Assembly (NCBI GenBank): GCA_963803155.1 | Contig: CAWDMN010000011.1 | Coordinates: forward strand, 1 to 64,000 | Source: CAWDMN01 sp963803155 | Lineage (GTDB): Bacteria > Acidobacteriota > Terriglobia > Versatilivoradales > Versatilivoraceae | DNA: 64,000 nucleotides | Direction of reading: 5' to 3' | In this document: positions 9,805 through 18,364 of the stretch, one piece after another | Layout of the letters: every line of letters begins with the position of its first letter | How positions within the stretch are numbered: the first letter of the stretch is position 1 | Program-made: the position numbers and the translations under genes | The notes under the pieces: generated by a model | The model's database searches: none | Told to the model about the DNA's origin: nothing | Seen by the model: the letters and a program-made list of their open reading frames with translations, nothing else

Positions 9805-10712
9805 GACATGTAGACGCATTATCGTCGTGTGGTTGGGGAAGTGCAAATGGTTTGGGTGGGATTGATGGCGGTGGCAGCCTTACAGGCTGCACGGGCGTTG
9901 GGGGTGGCGGTGACCCGGGGGCGGCGCTCCGTCGTCGCTTTGCCCCCGGCTATCATCTTTGAGCCTTGCAGGCTCACTGGGGGGGCGTCGCGTTGCGACG
10001 GCGCTAAACGTGAAGGGGGGCGATGGGGGGCGGGAGGGGGCGATGGGGCGCGCGGGGGTGGTGGTGGTTTGGGGGTTGTGGGGCGGGTGGCGGGGAGGGC
10101 GGTGGCCGGATTTTGGGGTGGGTGGGTTGGTGGAGAGGCGGCACTTCGTGCCTTGCGGGTTTTTGTGGGGGTGTCTTACCACGGGCTTCCGCCGCGTGGC
10201 TACTGAAAGCCGCCGCGTCCGCGGCTCCGGAGGGAGGGGCATCGATTGATGACATATAGACGCATTGTCGTCGTGTGGTGGGGGGAGTGCAAATGGTTTG
10301 GGTGGGGCTGATGGCGGTGGCAGCCTGACAGGCTGCACGGGCGTTGGGGGTGGCGGTGACCCGGGGGCGGCATGCGGCTCTGCCCCCGGCTATCATCTGT
10401 GAGCCTTGCAGGCTCGTTTAGGGGGGTGGTGGTGGACCGGGGGCGGCGCTGCGGCTTTGCCCCCGGCTATCGTCTTTGAGCCTTGCAGGCTCGTTTAGGG
10501 GGGCGGTGGTGGACCGGGGGCGGCGCTTGCGGCTGTGCCCCCGGCTACTATCTTGCAGCCCTACAGGCTGGCTTGGGATGGGCAGACTTAGGGGTGGGGG
10601 GTGGCCGAGAGTCGGCACGTCGTGCCTCACGGGTTCTTGTGGAGGCGGTTAACCACGGGCTTCCGCCGCGTGGCTACTGAAAGCCGCCGCGTCCGCGGCT
10701 CCGATCGGCAGT
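9805..10712. repeat. Tandemly duplicated ~440-bp block of GC-rich planctomycete-type repeats
   Basis: The block from GACATGTAGACGCATTATCG (near 9805) to about 10245 is repeated imperfectly from GACATATAGACGCATTGTCG (near 10248) to about 10710. Inside are four copies of a short hairpin element, roughly CCGGGGGCGG...TTTGCCCCCGGCTATCAT followed by GAGCCTTGCAGGCTC (near 9915-9975, 10357-10415, 10435-10492 and 10512-10570). There are also two copies of ACCACGGGCTTCCGCCGCGT with GTCCGCGGCTCCG (near 10178-10230 and 10650-10705). Every element can form a stem by itself. No gene is supported in this block. Confidence 0.8.
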
Positions 10713-10872
10713 CCGCGGCCTTACGGCGTCGGCTACCAAAAGTGTTGGCCCGTTGGGCCGGTGGAGGATTGTGGGATTGTCGGATTGTGGAAGCGGGCGC
10801 GGGGCAGTGGCAATCTGAAGATTGAACTACGAACGGGGAGGGCGGGACGGGGGGGGCTGGGGGCGGGACTCC

Positions 10873-11784
10873 TTAGGCCTGGAAGATGGGGTCGAGTTGG
10901 GTTGCCAGGGCTTGGAGTTGGCGCGTTTCCTCGTCGGTGAGGGGGTGGAAGTTGGTGGCGATGTCCACGGCGCGCCAGAAGAGGGTTTCCTCGCCGGGGG
11001 GCAAGGCGGCGGTGATGGGCAGGCTGAGCGTGAAGCGCAGGGCCAGCTCCTGTTCTTTGGGGTCGGTGAGGGGCTGATACCAGCACTTGGCGTAGTGGCG
11101 GCGTTCCGGGGCGTCGGCGGGCCATTGCTGGCGGGCCAGGGCCTTGAGCGCGAGGACGGAGACGCCCTTTTGGCGGGCTTGGGCCAGGACGGCCGGCCCG
11201 AAGCGGCCCTGGTAGAACGCGGCGAAGTTGAGCGGCAGCAGGATGGAGTCGAAGTCGTAACGATCGAGGGCGGCCAGCGCCGCGTCAACGGAATGGGCGG
11301 AGAAACCAAGGTGCCGCACCTGGCCGGCTTTTTGGGCGGCGGTGAGGACTTCCATGACGCCGCCTTTGGCGAAAGCCACATCGACGTCCTTTGGGACGTC
11401 GGTGAGGGAGTGCAGTTGGTAGAGGTCGAAGTAGTCGGTGCGCAGGTGCTTGAGCGACCGGATGAGTTCGGCGCGGGCCGTGGCGGCTTCGCGCTGGCCG
11501 GTTTTGCAGGCCAGGAAGCAGTCCTTGCGATAGGGCTGGAGGGCGGGTCCGAGGCGTTCCTCGGCGTCGCCGTAGGAGGGGGCCACGTCAAAATAGTTGA
11601 CGCCGCGCGCGACGGCCTGGGCGACGGTGCGGTTGGCGTGGTCCTGGTCGGCGTTTCTGACGACGATGCCGCCGAAGCCGACGATGGAGAGTTTGATGTG
11701 TTGCTTGCCGTAGTCCCGTTGGGGGAGTTTCGCGGCGGGAGGAGAGGTAGCGAGGCCAGTGGTGGGGGTTTCAGGAGGGGTCAT
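10873..11784 (-). CDS. Aldo/keto reductase family oxidoreductase
   Basis: 303 aa TIM-barrel NAD(P)H-dependent oxidoreductase. Catalytic-site context is visible: GVNYFDVAPSYGDAEERLG (Asp and Tyr of the tetrad), then CKTGQREAA (Lys) and LYQLHSLTD (His). Subtype and substrate cannot be read from sequence. The N-terminus before residue 22 is Pro/Thr-rich and may not be translated from the first ATG at 11784, as no good ribosome binding site is seen there. It lies on the same strand as the CsrA-like gene 160 bases upstream. The antisense frame is open over most of its length because of the GC bias. Confidence 0.8.
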   Translation of the reverse strand: MTPPETPTTGLATSPPAAKLPQRDYGKQHIKLSIVGFGGIVVRNADQDHANRTVAQAVARGVNYFDVAPSYGDAEERLGPALQPYRKDCFLACKTGQREAATARAELIRSLKHLRTDYFDLYQLHSLTDVPKDVDVAFAKGGVMEVLTAAQKAGQVRHLGFSAHSVDAALAALDRYDFDSILLPLNFAAFYQGRFGPAVLAQARQKGVSVLALKALARQQWPADAPERRHYAKCWYQPLTDPKEQELALRFTLSLPITAALPPGEETLFWRAVDIATNFHPLTDEETRQLQALATQLDPIFQA

Positions 11785-11943
11785 CGTTTTGGCTCCAAAA
11801 GTCGGCGGGGCTCAAACGGGCCGGGAGGGCTCGAGCGACTGCCGCCGGTGGCGATCCGACGAATCTTAGCCTGTCGGCCTGCGGCTCTCCCGTATCGAAC
11901 CCGCCGCGGCGGCAAGGGCGTCAGGCGGTGGGCGGGATCGGTG

Positions 11944-12321
11944 TCAGGCGGGAGGGGGTTTCCCGCGCGTATAGTCGTCGCGTGTAATGGAAAGCTCGCG
12001 TGGCGCCTGAATGCCCAGTTGCACGGCATGCTCCTTGGGGAAGCCGACGGCTTTGACGGAAATGCGGTCGCCAATGGCGAGGGTGTCTTCCAGGCGCAGG
12101 ACGACGGTGGCGCGCAGGCGCGACGGCGTGGCTGGGGGCGCGGCACCGGGCGGCCCCACGTCGTCGCCCCGGCGGATCTCGAACGCGGCTCCTTGGAGGC
12201 GCAGACCGGCGGGGTAGTCCACTTGGAGCATGGCGACTTCATAATGGAGGTCCAGCACGGTGACGGCGATGTTGTCGCCGATGCGGAACACCTCATCCCT
12301 GCGGCGGGTCAGGATCAACAT
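11944..12321 (-). CDS. Tandem CsrA-like protein (two CsrA domains in one chain)
   Basis: 125 aa, about twice the usual ~60. Domain 1 (residues 1-52) starts MLILTRRRDEVFRIGDNI, the standard CsrA start including Leu4 and Arg6. Domain 2 (about 70-117) reads LEDTLAIGDRISVKAV and then VQLGIQAPRELSITRDD, the standard CsrA centre and end including the RNA-contacting Arg. In domain 1 the LGI-AP(K/R)E segment is replaced by VDYPAGLRLQG. In domain 2 the L-T-R start is replaced by VVLRL. CsrA is a homodimeric mRNA-binding regulator whose two RNA sites each use strand 1 of one subunit and strand 5 of the other. This chain could fold as a pseudo-dimer keeping one good site. The ATG at 12321 was chosen because it begins the canonical M-L-I-L. 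Confidence 0.75.
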   Translation of the reverse strand: MLILTRRRDEVFRIGDNIAVTVLDLHYEVAMLQVDYPAGLRLQGAAFEIRRGDDVGPPGAAPPATPSRLRATVVLRLEDTLAIGDRISVKAVGFPKEHAVQLGIQAPRELSITRDDYTRGKPPPA

Positions 12322-12383
12322 GCCAGCAGTTTACCGGCGAAACGGCGCAGCACAAACAGCGACGCTTGCGGGGTCGGGGCGAG

Positions 12384-12499
12384 GGGCGTGGCAAGATTTC
12401 CGGGAGGCGCGAGAAACGTGACCCGAAACATGCCGAACGGGGCCCCCCCCCACCTGCCCCGTTCAGCATGCCACCCCTCCCGGATTTTTTGCCACGCCC
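12384..12499. repeat. Long nested inverted repeat
   Basis: Outer arms GGGCGTGGCAAGATTTCCGG (from 12384, extending to GAGG) and CCTCCCGGATTTTTTGCCAC (from 12476, extending to GCCC at 12499) pair almost perfectly over 23-24 bases. Between them an inner pair GAACGGGGC (12434-12443) / GCCCCGTTC (12456-12464) forms a second stem. It lies between the divergent CsrA-like and DUF123 genes. It could be a small mobile palindromic element or a bidirectional structure in the shared upstream region. Confidence 0.75.
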
Positions 12500-12582
12500 G
12501 GGGCGAGGGGGGGAGACGGCGGTGGCGATCGACGACCGGCGAAGGAACTGCGTGCGGAGGGGGGAGAGGATAACATGGCGGC

Positions 12583-12990
12583 ATGAACCGCGGCGTCTAT
12601 CTTGCTTTTTTCCGGCTGCCCCGGACGCAGACTATTGAGATCGGGCGTCTTGGTTGCTGGAGATTCGCCGCGGGGGTCTACGTGTACGTGGGGAGTGCGC
12701 AGCGCAACCTGCAAGCACGGCTGGGCCGGCACGCCCGGCGGCACAAGACGCGGCGCTGGCACATCGACTACGTGTCGGTGCGAGCGGATTTCCTGGGGGC
12801 GCTGATGATCGACGCTCCCAAGAGCAGAGAATGCCAGCTGGCGGGGATGCTGGCGAAGCGGTATCCGCGGGCGGCGGCGGGGTTCGGGGCGTCGGACTGC
12901 CGGTGCGGGGGGCATCTGTTCCGGGTGGAGGGTGGTGGGGCGGGCGGCAAGAGTGCGGGGGGGCGGCGGCCAGGGGAACGGGGAGGTTAG
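12583..12990 (+). CDS. DUF123 / GIY-YIG-like protein
   Basis: 135 aa. The start GVYLAFFRLP, then G-V-Y-V-Y-V-G-S-A, is the DUF123 version of the GIY-YIG nuclease core (G(V/I)Y ... Y-V-G). Next come LQARLGRHARRHKTRRWHID and Cys residues in ECQLAGML and CRCGGHLFRVE. DUF123 proteins are small, often stand-alone and of unknown function, with a nuclease fold presumed. The last ~20 residues are Gly/Arg-rich and may be non-conserved. GGAGAGGATAAC precedes the ATG at 12583. Confidence 0.75.
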   Translation: MNRGVYLAFFRLPRTQTIEIGRLGCWRFAAGVYVYVGSAQRNLQARLGRHARRHKTRRWHIDYVSVRADFLGALMIDAPKSRECQLAGMLAKRYPRAAAGFGASDCRCGGHLFRVEGGGAGGKSAGGRRPGERGG

Positions 12991-13093
12991 GTGGGGGCCA
13001 GGGAGCGGCGTGCGATTCCGGGGGGCACGGCCTGGGGCGGGGGTGTCATGGGGGCGCGAGGGTGGGGCGGGTTTCCGGTGGGCGGGGGGTGAT

Positions 13094-13122
13094 TTGTGCG
13101 ACTCGGCAGCATTGGATATAAC
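13094..13122 (+). promoter_or_regulatory. Candidate sigma70-type promoter of the ESX-like operon
   Basis: TTGTGC (13094-13099), a 17-base spacer, then TATAAC (13117-13122), 27 bases before the first ATG at 13150. The -10 box matches consensus at five of six positions; the -35 box is weaker. Confidence 0.4.
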
Positions 13123-13149
13123 ACAAATTGAGCCAATCGGGAGATGCGT

Positions 13150-13422
13150 ATGTCGAAGGCGAATGTGGACCCTGCGGAACTGCGGCGTTTCGCGATGGAT
13201 CTGAAGCGATTCACGGGGGAGATCGAATCGCTCATGGGCCAGATGCATGGCCGGATGAACAGTCTGGAGGGTTCGTGGCGGGACCAGGAGCAGAAGAAGT
13301 TTGCGGAGGCTTTTGCGCACACGTCCAAGGCGTTGGCGGTGTTTGTGGAGGCGGCGGGGGAACATGCGACGTTTCTGAACAAGAAAGCGGCGGCGATCGA
13401 ACTGTACCTGAGACAGCGGTAG
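13150..13422 (+). CDS. WXG100-like (ESX) small protein with W-R-D turn
   Basis: About 90 aa, the classic WXG100 size. Two predicted helices are separated by a turn GSWRDQEQKKF: Trp43 and Phe51 are eight apart, as in WXG100 proteins (W-x-G-x5-F), but Asp replaces Gly. WXG100 proteins are helical-hairpin substrates or co-substrates of type VII secretion. The ATG at 13150 has GGGAG six bases upstream, whereas the ATG at 13144 would be too close. It is the first gene of a four-gene run (gap 42 bases to the next) ending in an EccC-like ATPase. It has no signal peptide or membrane helix, as expected for the family. Confidence 0.7.
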   Translation: MSKANVDPAELRRFAMDLKRFTGEIESLMGQMHGRMNSLEGSWRDQEQKKFAEAFAHTSKALAVFVEAAGEHATFLNKKAAAIELYLRQR

Positions 13423-13464
13423 CCTGGGTGGGGCCGGCGGCGTGCGAGGAGGCTGGAGTAAGAA

Positions 13465-14157
13465 ATGGCCGAGCAGGTAAAGGTTGAGGATCTGGAGGTG
13501 TTCCGGCTGTTTCGGGCGGCGATGCTCAAGTTTGCGCAGGCGGTGGAGCAGGCGATTTCCGGGGCGGACAGCGAGATCGGGCGGACGCATTCGTGGCTGG
13601 AGAACGAGCAGACGAGTTTCTGGCAGAGCCAGCTACGCAAGCGGACGGAGGCGGTGACGGCGGCGCGCGACGCGGTGCGTCAGAAGAAGCTGTACAAGGA
13701 CGCGTCGGGGCGCACACCCGGGGCAGTGGAGGAAGAAAAGGCGTTGGCGCGGTGCCTGGCGGCGGTGGAGCAGGCGGAGCACAAGATCGAGGCGGTGCGG
13801 CGGTGGATTCCGCGGCTGGAGAAGGAAGCGGAAATATACCGGAGCGGGGTGGCGCGTCTGAGCGCGTCGGTGAACGGGGAGATTCCGCAGGCGGTGGCGC
13901 TGCTGGACCGGCTGGCGGCGCGGCTGGAGGAGTACGTGCAGATCGAAGTTCCGGCGGGGGCTGCGGCGGAGGCGGCGGCTCCGGCGCTGGAGGGGGAAGC
14001 GGTGGTGCGCGGGGGCGAGGCGGCGGCGGAACCGCCGGTGAAGGTGGGCGAGGCGGCGCCGGGGACGACGACCGACGGCCGGGCCGGGGCGGCGCCGGGG
14101 AGCGGGAGTGAGGCGGGTCCGCGAAAGGAGGGGCGCGATGTCGCTGATGGAAAGTAA
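13465..14157 (+). CDS. Coiled-coil ESX-locus protein with W-L-E turn and Ala/Gly-rich tail
   Basis: 230 aa. Helix 1 (EVFRLFRAAMLKFAQAVEQA) leads to a turn HSWLENEQTSFW in which Trp44 and Phe52 keep WXG100 spacing and Glu stands at the Gly position. A long second helix or coiled coil follows (about 53-150), with KLYKDASGRTPG as a short break. Residues 165-230 are low-complexity Ala/Gly/Glu. The N-terminal ~90 residues look like a WXG100-type hairpin and the rest like an extension, as in longer ESX/LXG-type substrates. GGAG precedes the ATG at 13465. The 3' end overlaps the next gene by 20 bases, which suggests translational coupling. Confidence 0.65.
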   Translation: MAEQVKVEDLEVFRLFRAAMLKFAQAVEQAISGADSEIGRTHSWLENEQTSFWQSQLRKRTEAVTAARDAVRQKKLYKDASGRTPGAVEEEKALARCLAAVEQAEHKIEAVRRWIPRLEKEAEIYRSGVARLSASVNGEIPQAVALLDRLAARLEEYVQIEVPAGAAAEAAAPALEGEAVVRGGEAAAEPPVKVGEAAPGTTTDGRAGAAPGSGSEAGPRKEGRDVADGK

Positions 14158-14350
14158 AGGCGCGTTAGCGAAGGCGACGAAGGATCTCCTTGCGCGGTGG
14201 CGGGACGTCACGGGCTTCTGGTCGGATGCCCAGAGCCAGGAGTTTGAGAAGGTGTACCTGTTCCAGATCGAGCAGGACGTGCGGAGCGCCCTGGGGGCGC
14301 TGGACCGCATGAACCAGGTTTTGCAGAAGATCGAAAGCGACTGCGAGTAA
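14138..14350 (+). CDS. Very small ESX-like protein with W-S-D turn
   Basis: 70 aa, short for the family. The turn GFWSDAQSQEFEKVY places Trp28 and Phe36 eight apart, again with Asp in place of the WXG Gly. A predicted helix follows to the end (VRSALGALDRMNQVLQKIE). The first helix is short (LAKATKDLLARWRDV). AAAGGAGGGG precedes the ATG at 14138, which lies inside the end of the upstream gene. The stop codon is one base before the ATPase gene's ATG, so all three are tightly coupled. Its partner could be the upstream W-R-D or W-L-E protein, since WXG100 proteins usually work as dimers. Confidence 0.65.
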   Translation: MSLMESKGALAKATKDLLARWRDVTGFWSDAQSQEFEKVYLFQIEQDVRSALGALDRMNQVLQKIESDCE

Positions 14351-14351
14351 T

Positions 14352-17300
14352 ATGTCCACAACCCAGCTAGCCCAGGGAAGTTTGGCCGACGCGGCGGCGG
14401 CCTCGCGCGACGTGCAGCGGCAGAGCCTCGATCAGATCGTGCGGCTGTCGATCGAATGCACGGCGGAGGAGCAGCGCATCGAACAGCAGCATACGGAGGC
14501 GCGGGAGGGGGAAGAGACGGGGTACACGAAGACGGTGCGGGCGGCGCAGCAGCAGCAGCAGCGGCGGGTGGGCGAACTGGCCAGCAGCACGGCGCGGCGC
14601 GGAGTCGATCCAGGGGCGGTACGAGGCGCGGCGAAAGGCGGTGGCGGCGGCCTACCAGGCGGGCCAGCGACGGCTGGGGCGGGAGAAGGAGGAGGGGGAC
14701 GCGGCGCTGAAGAAGAATCTGGAGAAGGCGTGCTGGCAGGCGGAAAGCGCGCTGGTGGCCATCGAGATGCAGGCGGACACGGACGAGCGCCGGACGAAGC
14801 AGGAGCATGAGGGGCGGCTGGGGGATTTGGCGGCGCTGGAGGAGTCGGTCCAGGGCGCGATGGCGCCTTACCGGCTGGCGCCGTTTGCGGTCGAGGCGAC
14901 GGCGGACGACGCGGTAAAGGCGCGGCTGGCGGCGAAGCCGCGGGCGGTGCTGACGGAGCAGCGGCAGCGGGCCACGGCGCTGCTGCAAGAGATGGTGGCG
15001 CTCGCGGAGCCGCGCGTGATGGCGGGGATGATCCCGATCGGCATGATCGTGGCGATGGCGATCCTGTGTGCGGGGATCGGTTGGCTGGTGCCGCAGGACG
15101 CCACGCGGAAGGTGCTGACGGCGGGGGGGGGCGGGCTGGCGGCGCTGGTGGTGGGCGGCGCGATTTTTGCGTTTTACCGGAGTCGGGAAGAGGCCCGGTT
15201 GAGGGCGAAGGCGAAGGGGATCTACGTACAACTGATGCAGTCGATCGGGATCGCCCGGCAGGCGGCGGACGCGGAGGCGGAGGCCGAGACGGCGGCGCGC
15301 AAGCGCTACGTCAGCGAGGCGCGGCAGAAGACCACGGCCGAGGTGAGCACGCTGCGGGAGAAGGCGAAGGCCGCGCAGGGGCAGGCGGCGGAGCAGTATC
15401 GCGCCGCGGTGGCGGAGGGAACGGAGCGTTACAAGGGGCAGCTCGCGGCGATCGAGCAGGAGAGGCAGCAGGGGGTGGAGGAACTGGAACGGCATCGTGA
15501 CGAGACGGCGCGGCAGATCGAGGAGGAGGCGACGGGGACGCAGCAGGATGCGCAGACGCGGCACGACGCGGCGTTGCAGGCCATGGAGGGGGAGTACGAC
15601 CGCGAATGCCGGGCGCTGGGGGCGCGGTGGAGCGACGGACTGCGCGCGGTGACCGACCTGCTGTCGGCGGGCAGCGGGATCGATCCGCGGCTGGTGGATT
15701 GGGACAGTCCGGCGTGGGAGGAGTGGACGTCGCCGGCGGAGTTTTCGGGGCAGGTGCGTTTCGGCGAGATGAAGGTGGATCTGGCGCAGCTCACGGAGCA
15801 GGTGCCGGCGCGGCTGAAACTGCCGGAGCGGTTCAGCGTGCCGGCGATGCTGGTGTTGCCGGCGCACGCGTCGTTGCTGGTGGAGGCGGACCACACGGGG
15901 CGGTTGGCGGGCATCGACGTGGCGCAGATGGTGATGGCGCGGCTGCTGACGCAGATGCCCGCGGGCCGCGTGAAGTTCACGCTTTTTGACCCGGTGGGGC
16001 TGGGGCAGAGTTTCGCCGGTTTCATGCACCTGGCGGACCACGACGAGTCGCTGGTGGGGTCGCGGATCTGGACGGAACGGGAGCACATGGAGCAGCGGCT
16101 GGCCGATCTGACGGAGCACATGGAGACGGTGATCCAGAAATACCTGCGGAACGAGTACGCGACGATCGACGAGTACAACGCGCAGGCGGGCGAGTTGGCG
16201 GAGCCGATCCGCTTCCTGGTGATCGCCGATTTCCCGACGGGGTTCGAGCAGGAGTCGCTGCGGCGGCTGTCGAGCATCGCGACAACGGGTCCGCGGTGCG
16301 GGGTGTATACGATCATCCTGCGGGATACGCGGCAGGCGCTGCCGCCGGGCTCGCGCATGGAGGAGATCGTCGCGCGGAGCGTGCATCTGATCTACAAGGA
16401 CGGGGCGTTCACGTGGGACGACGCGGTGTTTCAGCGTTTTCCGCTGCACGTGGACCCGCCGCCGGAGGAGCAGGTGCTGACGCGGCTGATGGACCTGGTG
16501 GGGCGGGCGGCGAAGGAAGCCAAGCGGGTGGAGGTGCCTTTCGAGAGCATCGCGCCGAAGGACGATGAGTTCTGGTCGCTGAGTTCCAAGAGCGAGCTGC
16601 GCGTGCCCATCGGGAAGTCCGGGGCGACGCGGCTGCAATCGCTGCGGCTGGGGGTGGGGGTGGCGCAGCACGGGCTGGTGGCGGGCAAGACGGGGTCGGG
16701 CAAGAGCAATTTGATGCACACGATCGTGACGAATCTGGCGATGTGGTATGGGCCCGACGAGGTGGAGTTCTACCTGGTGGACTTCAAGAAGGGCGTCGAG
16801 TTCAAGGCGTACGCGAGCAGCCAGCTGCCGCACGCGCGGGCGATCGCGGTGGAAAGCGACCGGGAATTCGGTTTGAGCGTGCTGCAGCGGGTGGACGCGG
16901 AGCTGACGCGCCGGGGCACGCTGTTCCGCGAAGTGGGCGTGCAGGAGATCATCGCATATCGCGATCGGACGGGGCAGAAGCTGCCGCGGACGTTGCTGCT
17001 GATCGACGAATTCCAGGAGTTTTTTGCCGAGGACGACAAGCTGGCGCAGGAGGCGTCGGGTTTGCTGGACCGGCTGGTGCGGCAGGGGCGGGCTTTCGGC
17101 GTGCATGTGGTGCTGGGGTCGCAGACGATCGGGGGCACGTCGGGCCTGGCGCGGAGCACGCTGGGGCAGATCGCGGTGCGCATCGCGTTGCAGTGTACGG
17201 AAGCGGACTCGCAGATGATTCTGGGGGACAACAACTCGGCGGCCCGTCTGCTGAGCCGCCCCGGCGAAGCCATCTACAACGACGCGGGGGGGCTGGTGGA

Positions 17301-18282
17301 GGGCAACAGTCCGTTCCAGATCGCCTACCTGCCGGAGGAGCAGCGCACGGGGTACCTGCAACACGTGCAAGCGCTGACGCAGAGCCGGCGGGTGACGGCT
17401 CCGGTGCCGATTGTGTTTGAGGGGAACTCGGCGGCGGCGATCCGGAAGAACCCGCGGCTGATGGGGCTGCTGGAGCGTGCCAGTTACCCGCCGGCGGCGT
17501 CGGCGGTGGCGGCGTATGTGGGGGAACCGGTCGCGATCAAGGAGCCCAGCGCGATTGTTTTCCGGCGGCAGAGCGGGGCCAACGTGCTGATGGTAGGGCA
17601 ACAGGAGGAATCGGCGGTCGCGATTTTCGCATCGCTGGCGGCGTCGATCGCGGCGCAGCAGAAGCCGGGGGAGGCGATTTTCTACCTTATGGACGGGAGT
17701 CCGACGGATTCGCACTACTTCGGTCTGCTGGAGCGGGTGACGGCGAGCGTCCCGCAGGAGACGAAGGTGATCGGGTGGCGGCAGACGCCGGAGGCGATCA
17801 ACGAACTGGCGGGAATTCTGAGAGAGCGGCAGGGAAACGACGCGCACGCCGGGCCGGCGGTGTACCTGCTGTTGTTCGGCCTGCAACGGTACCGGTTATT
17901 GCGTCACCAGGAGGACGATTTCAGTTTCAATCGCGGGGGAGACGCGGATGCGCCGAAGCCCGACCGGCAGTTTGCCGAGCTGCTTTCGGAGGGGCCGGCG
18001 CTGGGGCTGCACACGATCATCTGGGCGGACGCGCCGATCACGGTGGAGCGCACGCTGGAGCGGAGTTCGCTGCGTCAGTTCGACTATCGCATTCTTTTCC
18101 AGATGAGCGCGTCGGATTCGAGCAACCTGATCGACTCGCCGCTGGCGAACCGGCTGGGCACGCACCGGGCGCTGCTGTACAGCGAGGAGCAGGGCACGTT
18201 TGAGAAGTGCCGGCCGTATGAGGCGCCCGATGAGGCGTGGCTGAAGTTCCTGGCGGATCATTTGAAGAACCGGCCCGCGTGA
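14352..18282 (+). CDS. EccC-like FtsK/SpoIIIE membrane ATPase, one frameshift
   Basis: About 1310 aa if one frameshift (near 14600, in a GC-repeat; the frame resumes at ESIQGRYEARRKAV) is repaired. Order: N-terminal coiled coil; two transmembrane helices (about 15027-15090 and 15110-15180); a second long coiled coil (to about 15620); a RecA-like domain without a Walker A (about 15700-16350, LLVEADHTGRLAGIDV); an intact FtsK/SpoIIIE domain with Walker A GKTGSGKS (16684-16707) and Walker B LLLIDEFQEF; and a third RecA-like domain where the P-loop is GQQEESA. EccC, the type VII motor, also has two helices and several RecA domains of which the first is the active one. Here the middle one is active. 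It follows three ESX-like genes at 1-base spacing. A DNA-pumping role is less likely given the context, but is not excluded. Confidence 0.72.
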
Positions 18283-18364
18283 GAGCCGGGATTTCAGCGC
18301 GGCCCACGCGACCGCGGCACGCCGGCGGCTACGATAGAGTGGCACACGAACTGCGGAGGGCCGA

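Noticed and set aside
10822..12573. A 583-codon plus-strand frame opposite the aldo/keto reductase and CsrA-like genes
   Set aside because: Gly/Glu-rich shadow; the minus-strand genes have recognisable folds.
13633..17886. A 1417-codon open frame on the minus strand, opposite the EccC-like gene
   Set aside because: It is opposite a gene with clear Walker motifs and membrane helices, is extremely Arg/His/Pro-rich, and is open only because of the GC-rich codon bias.
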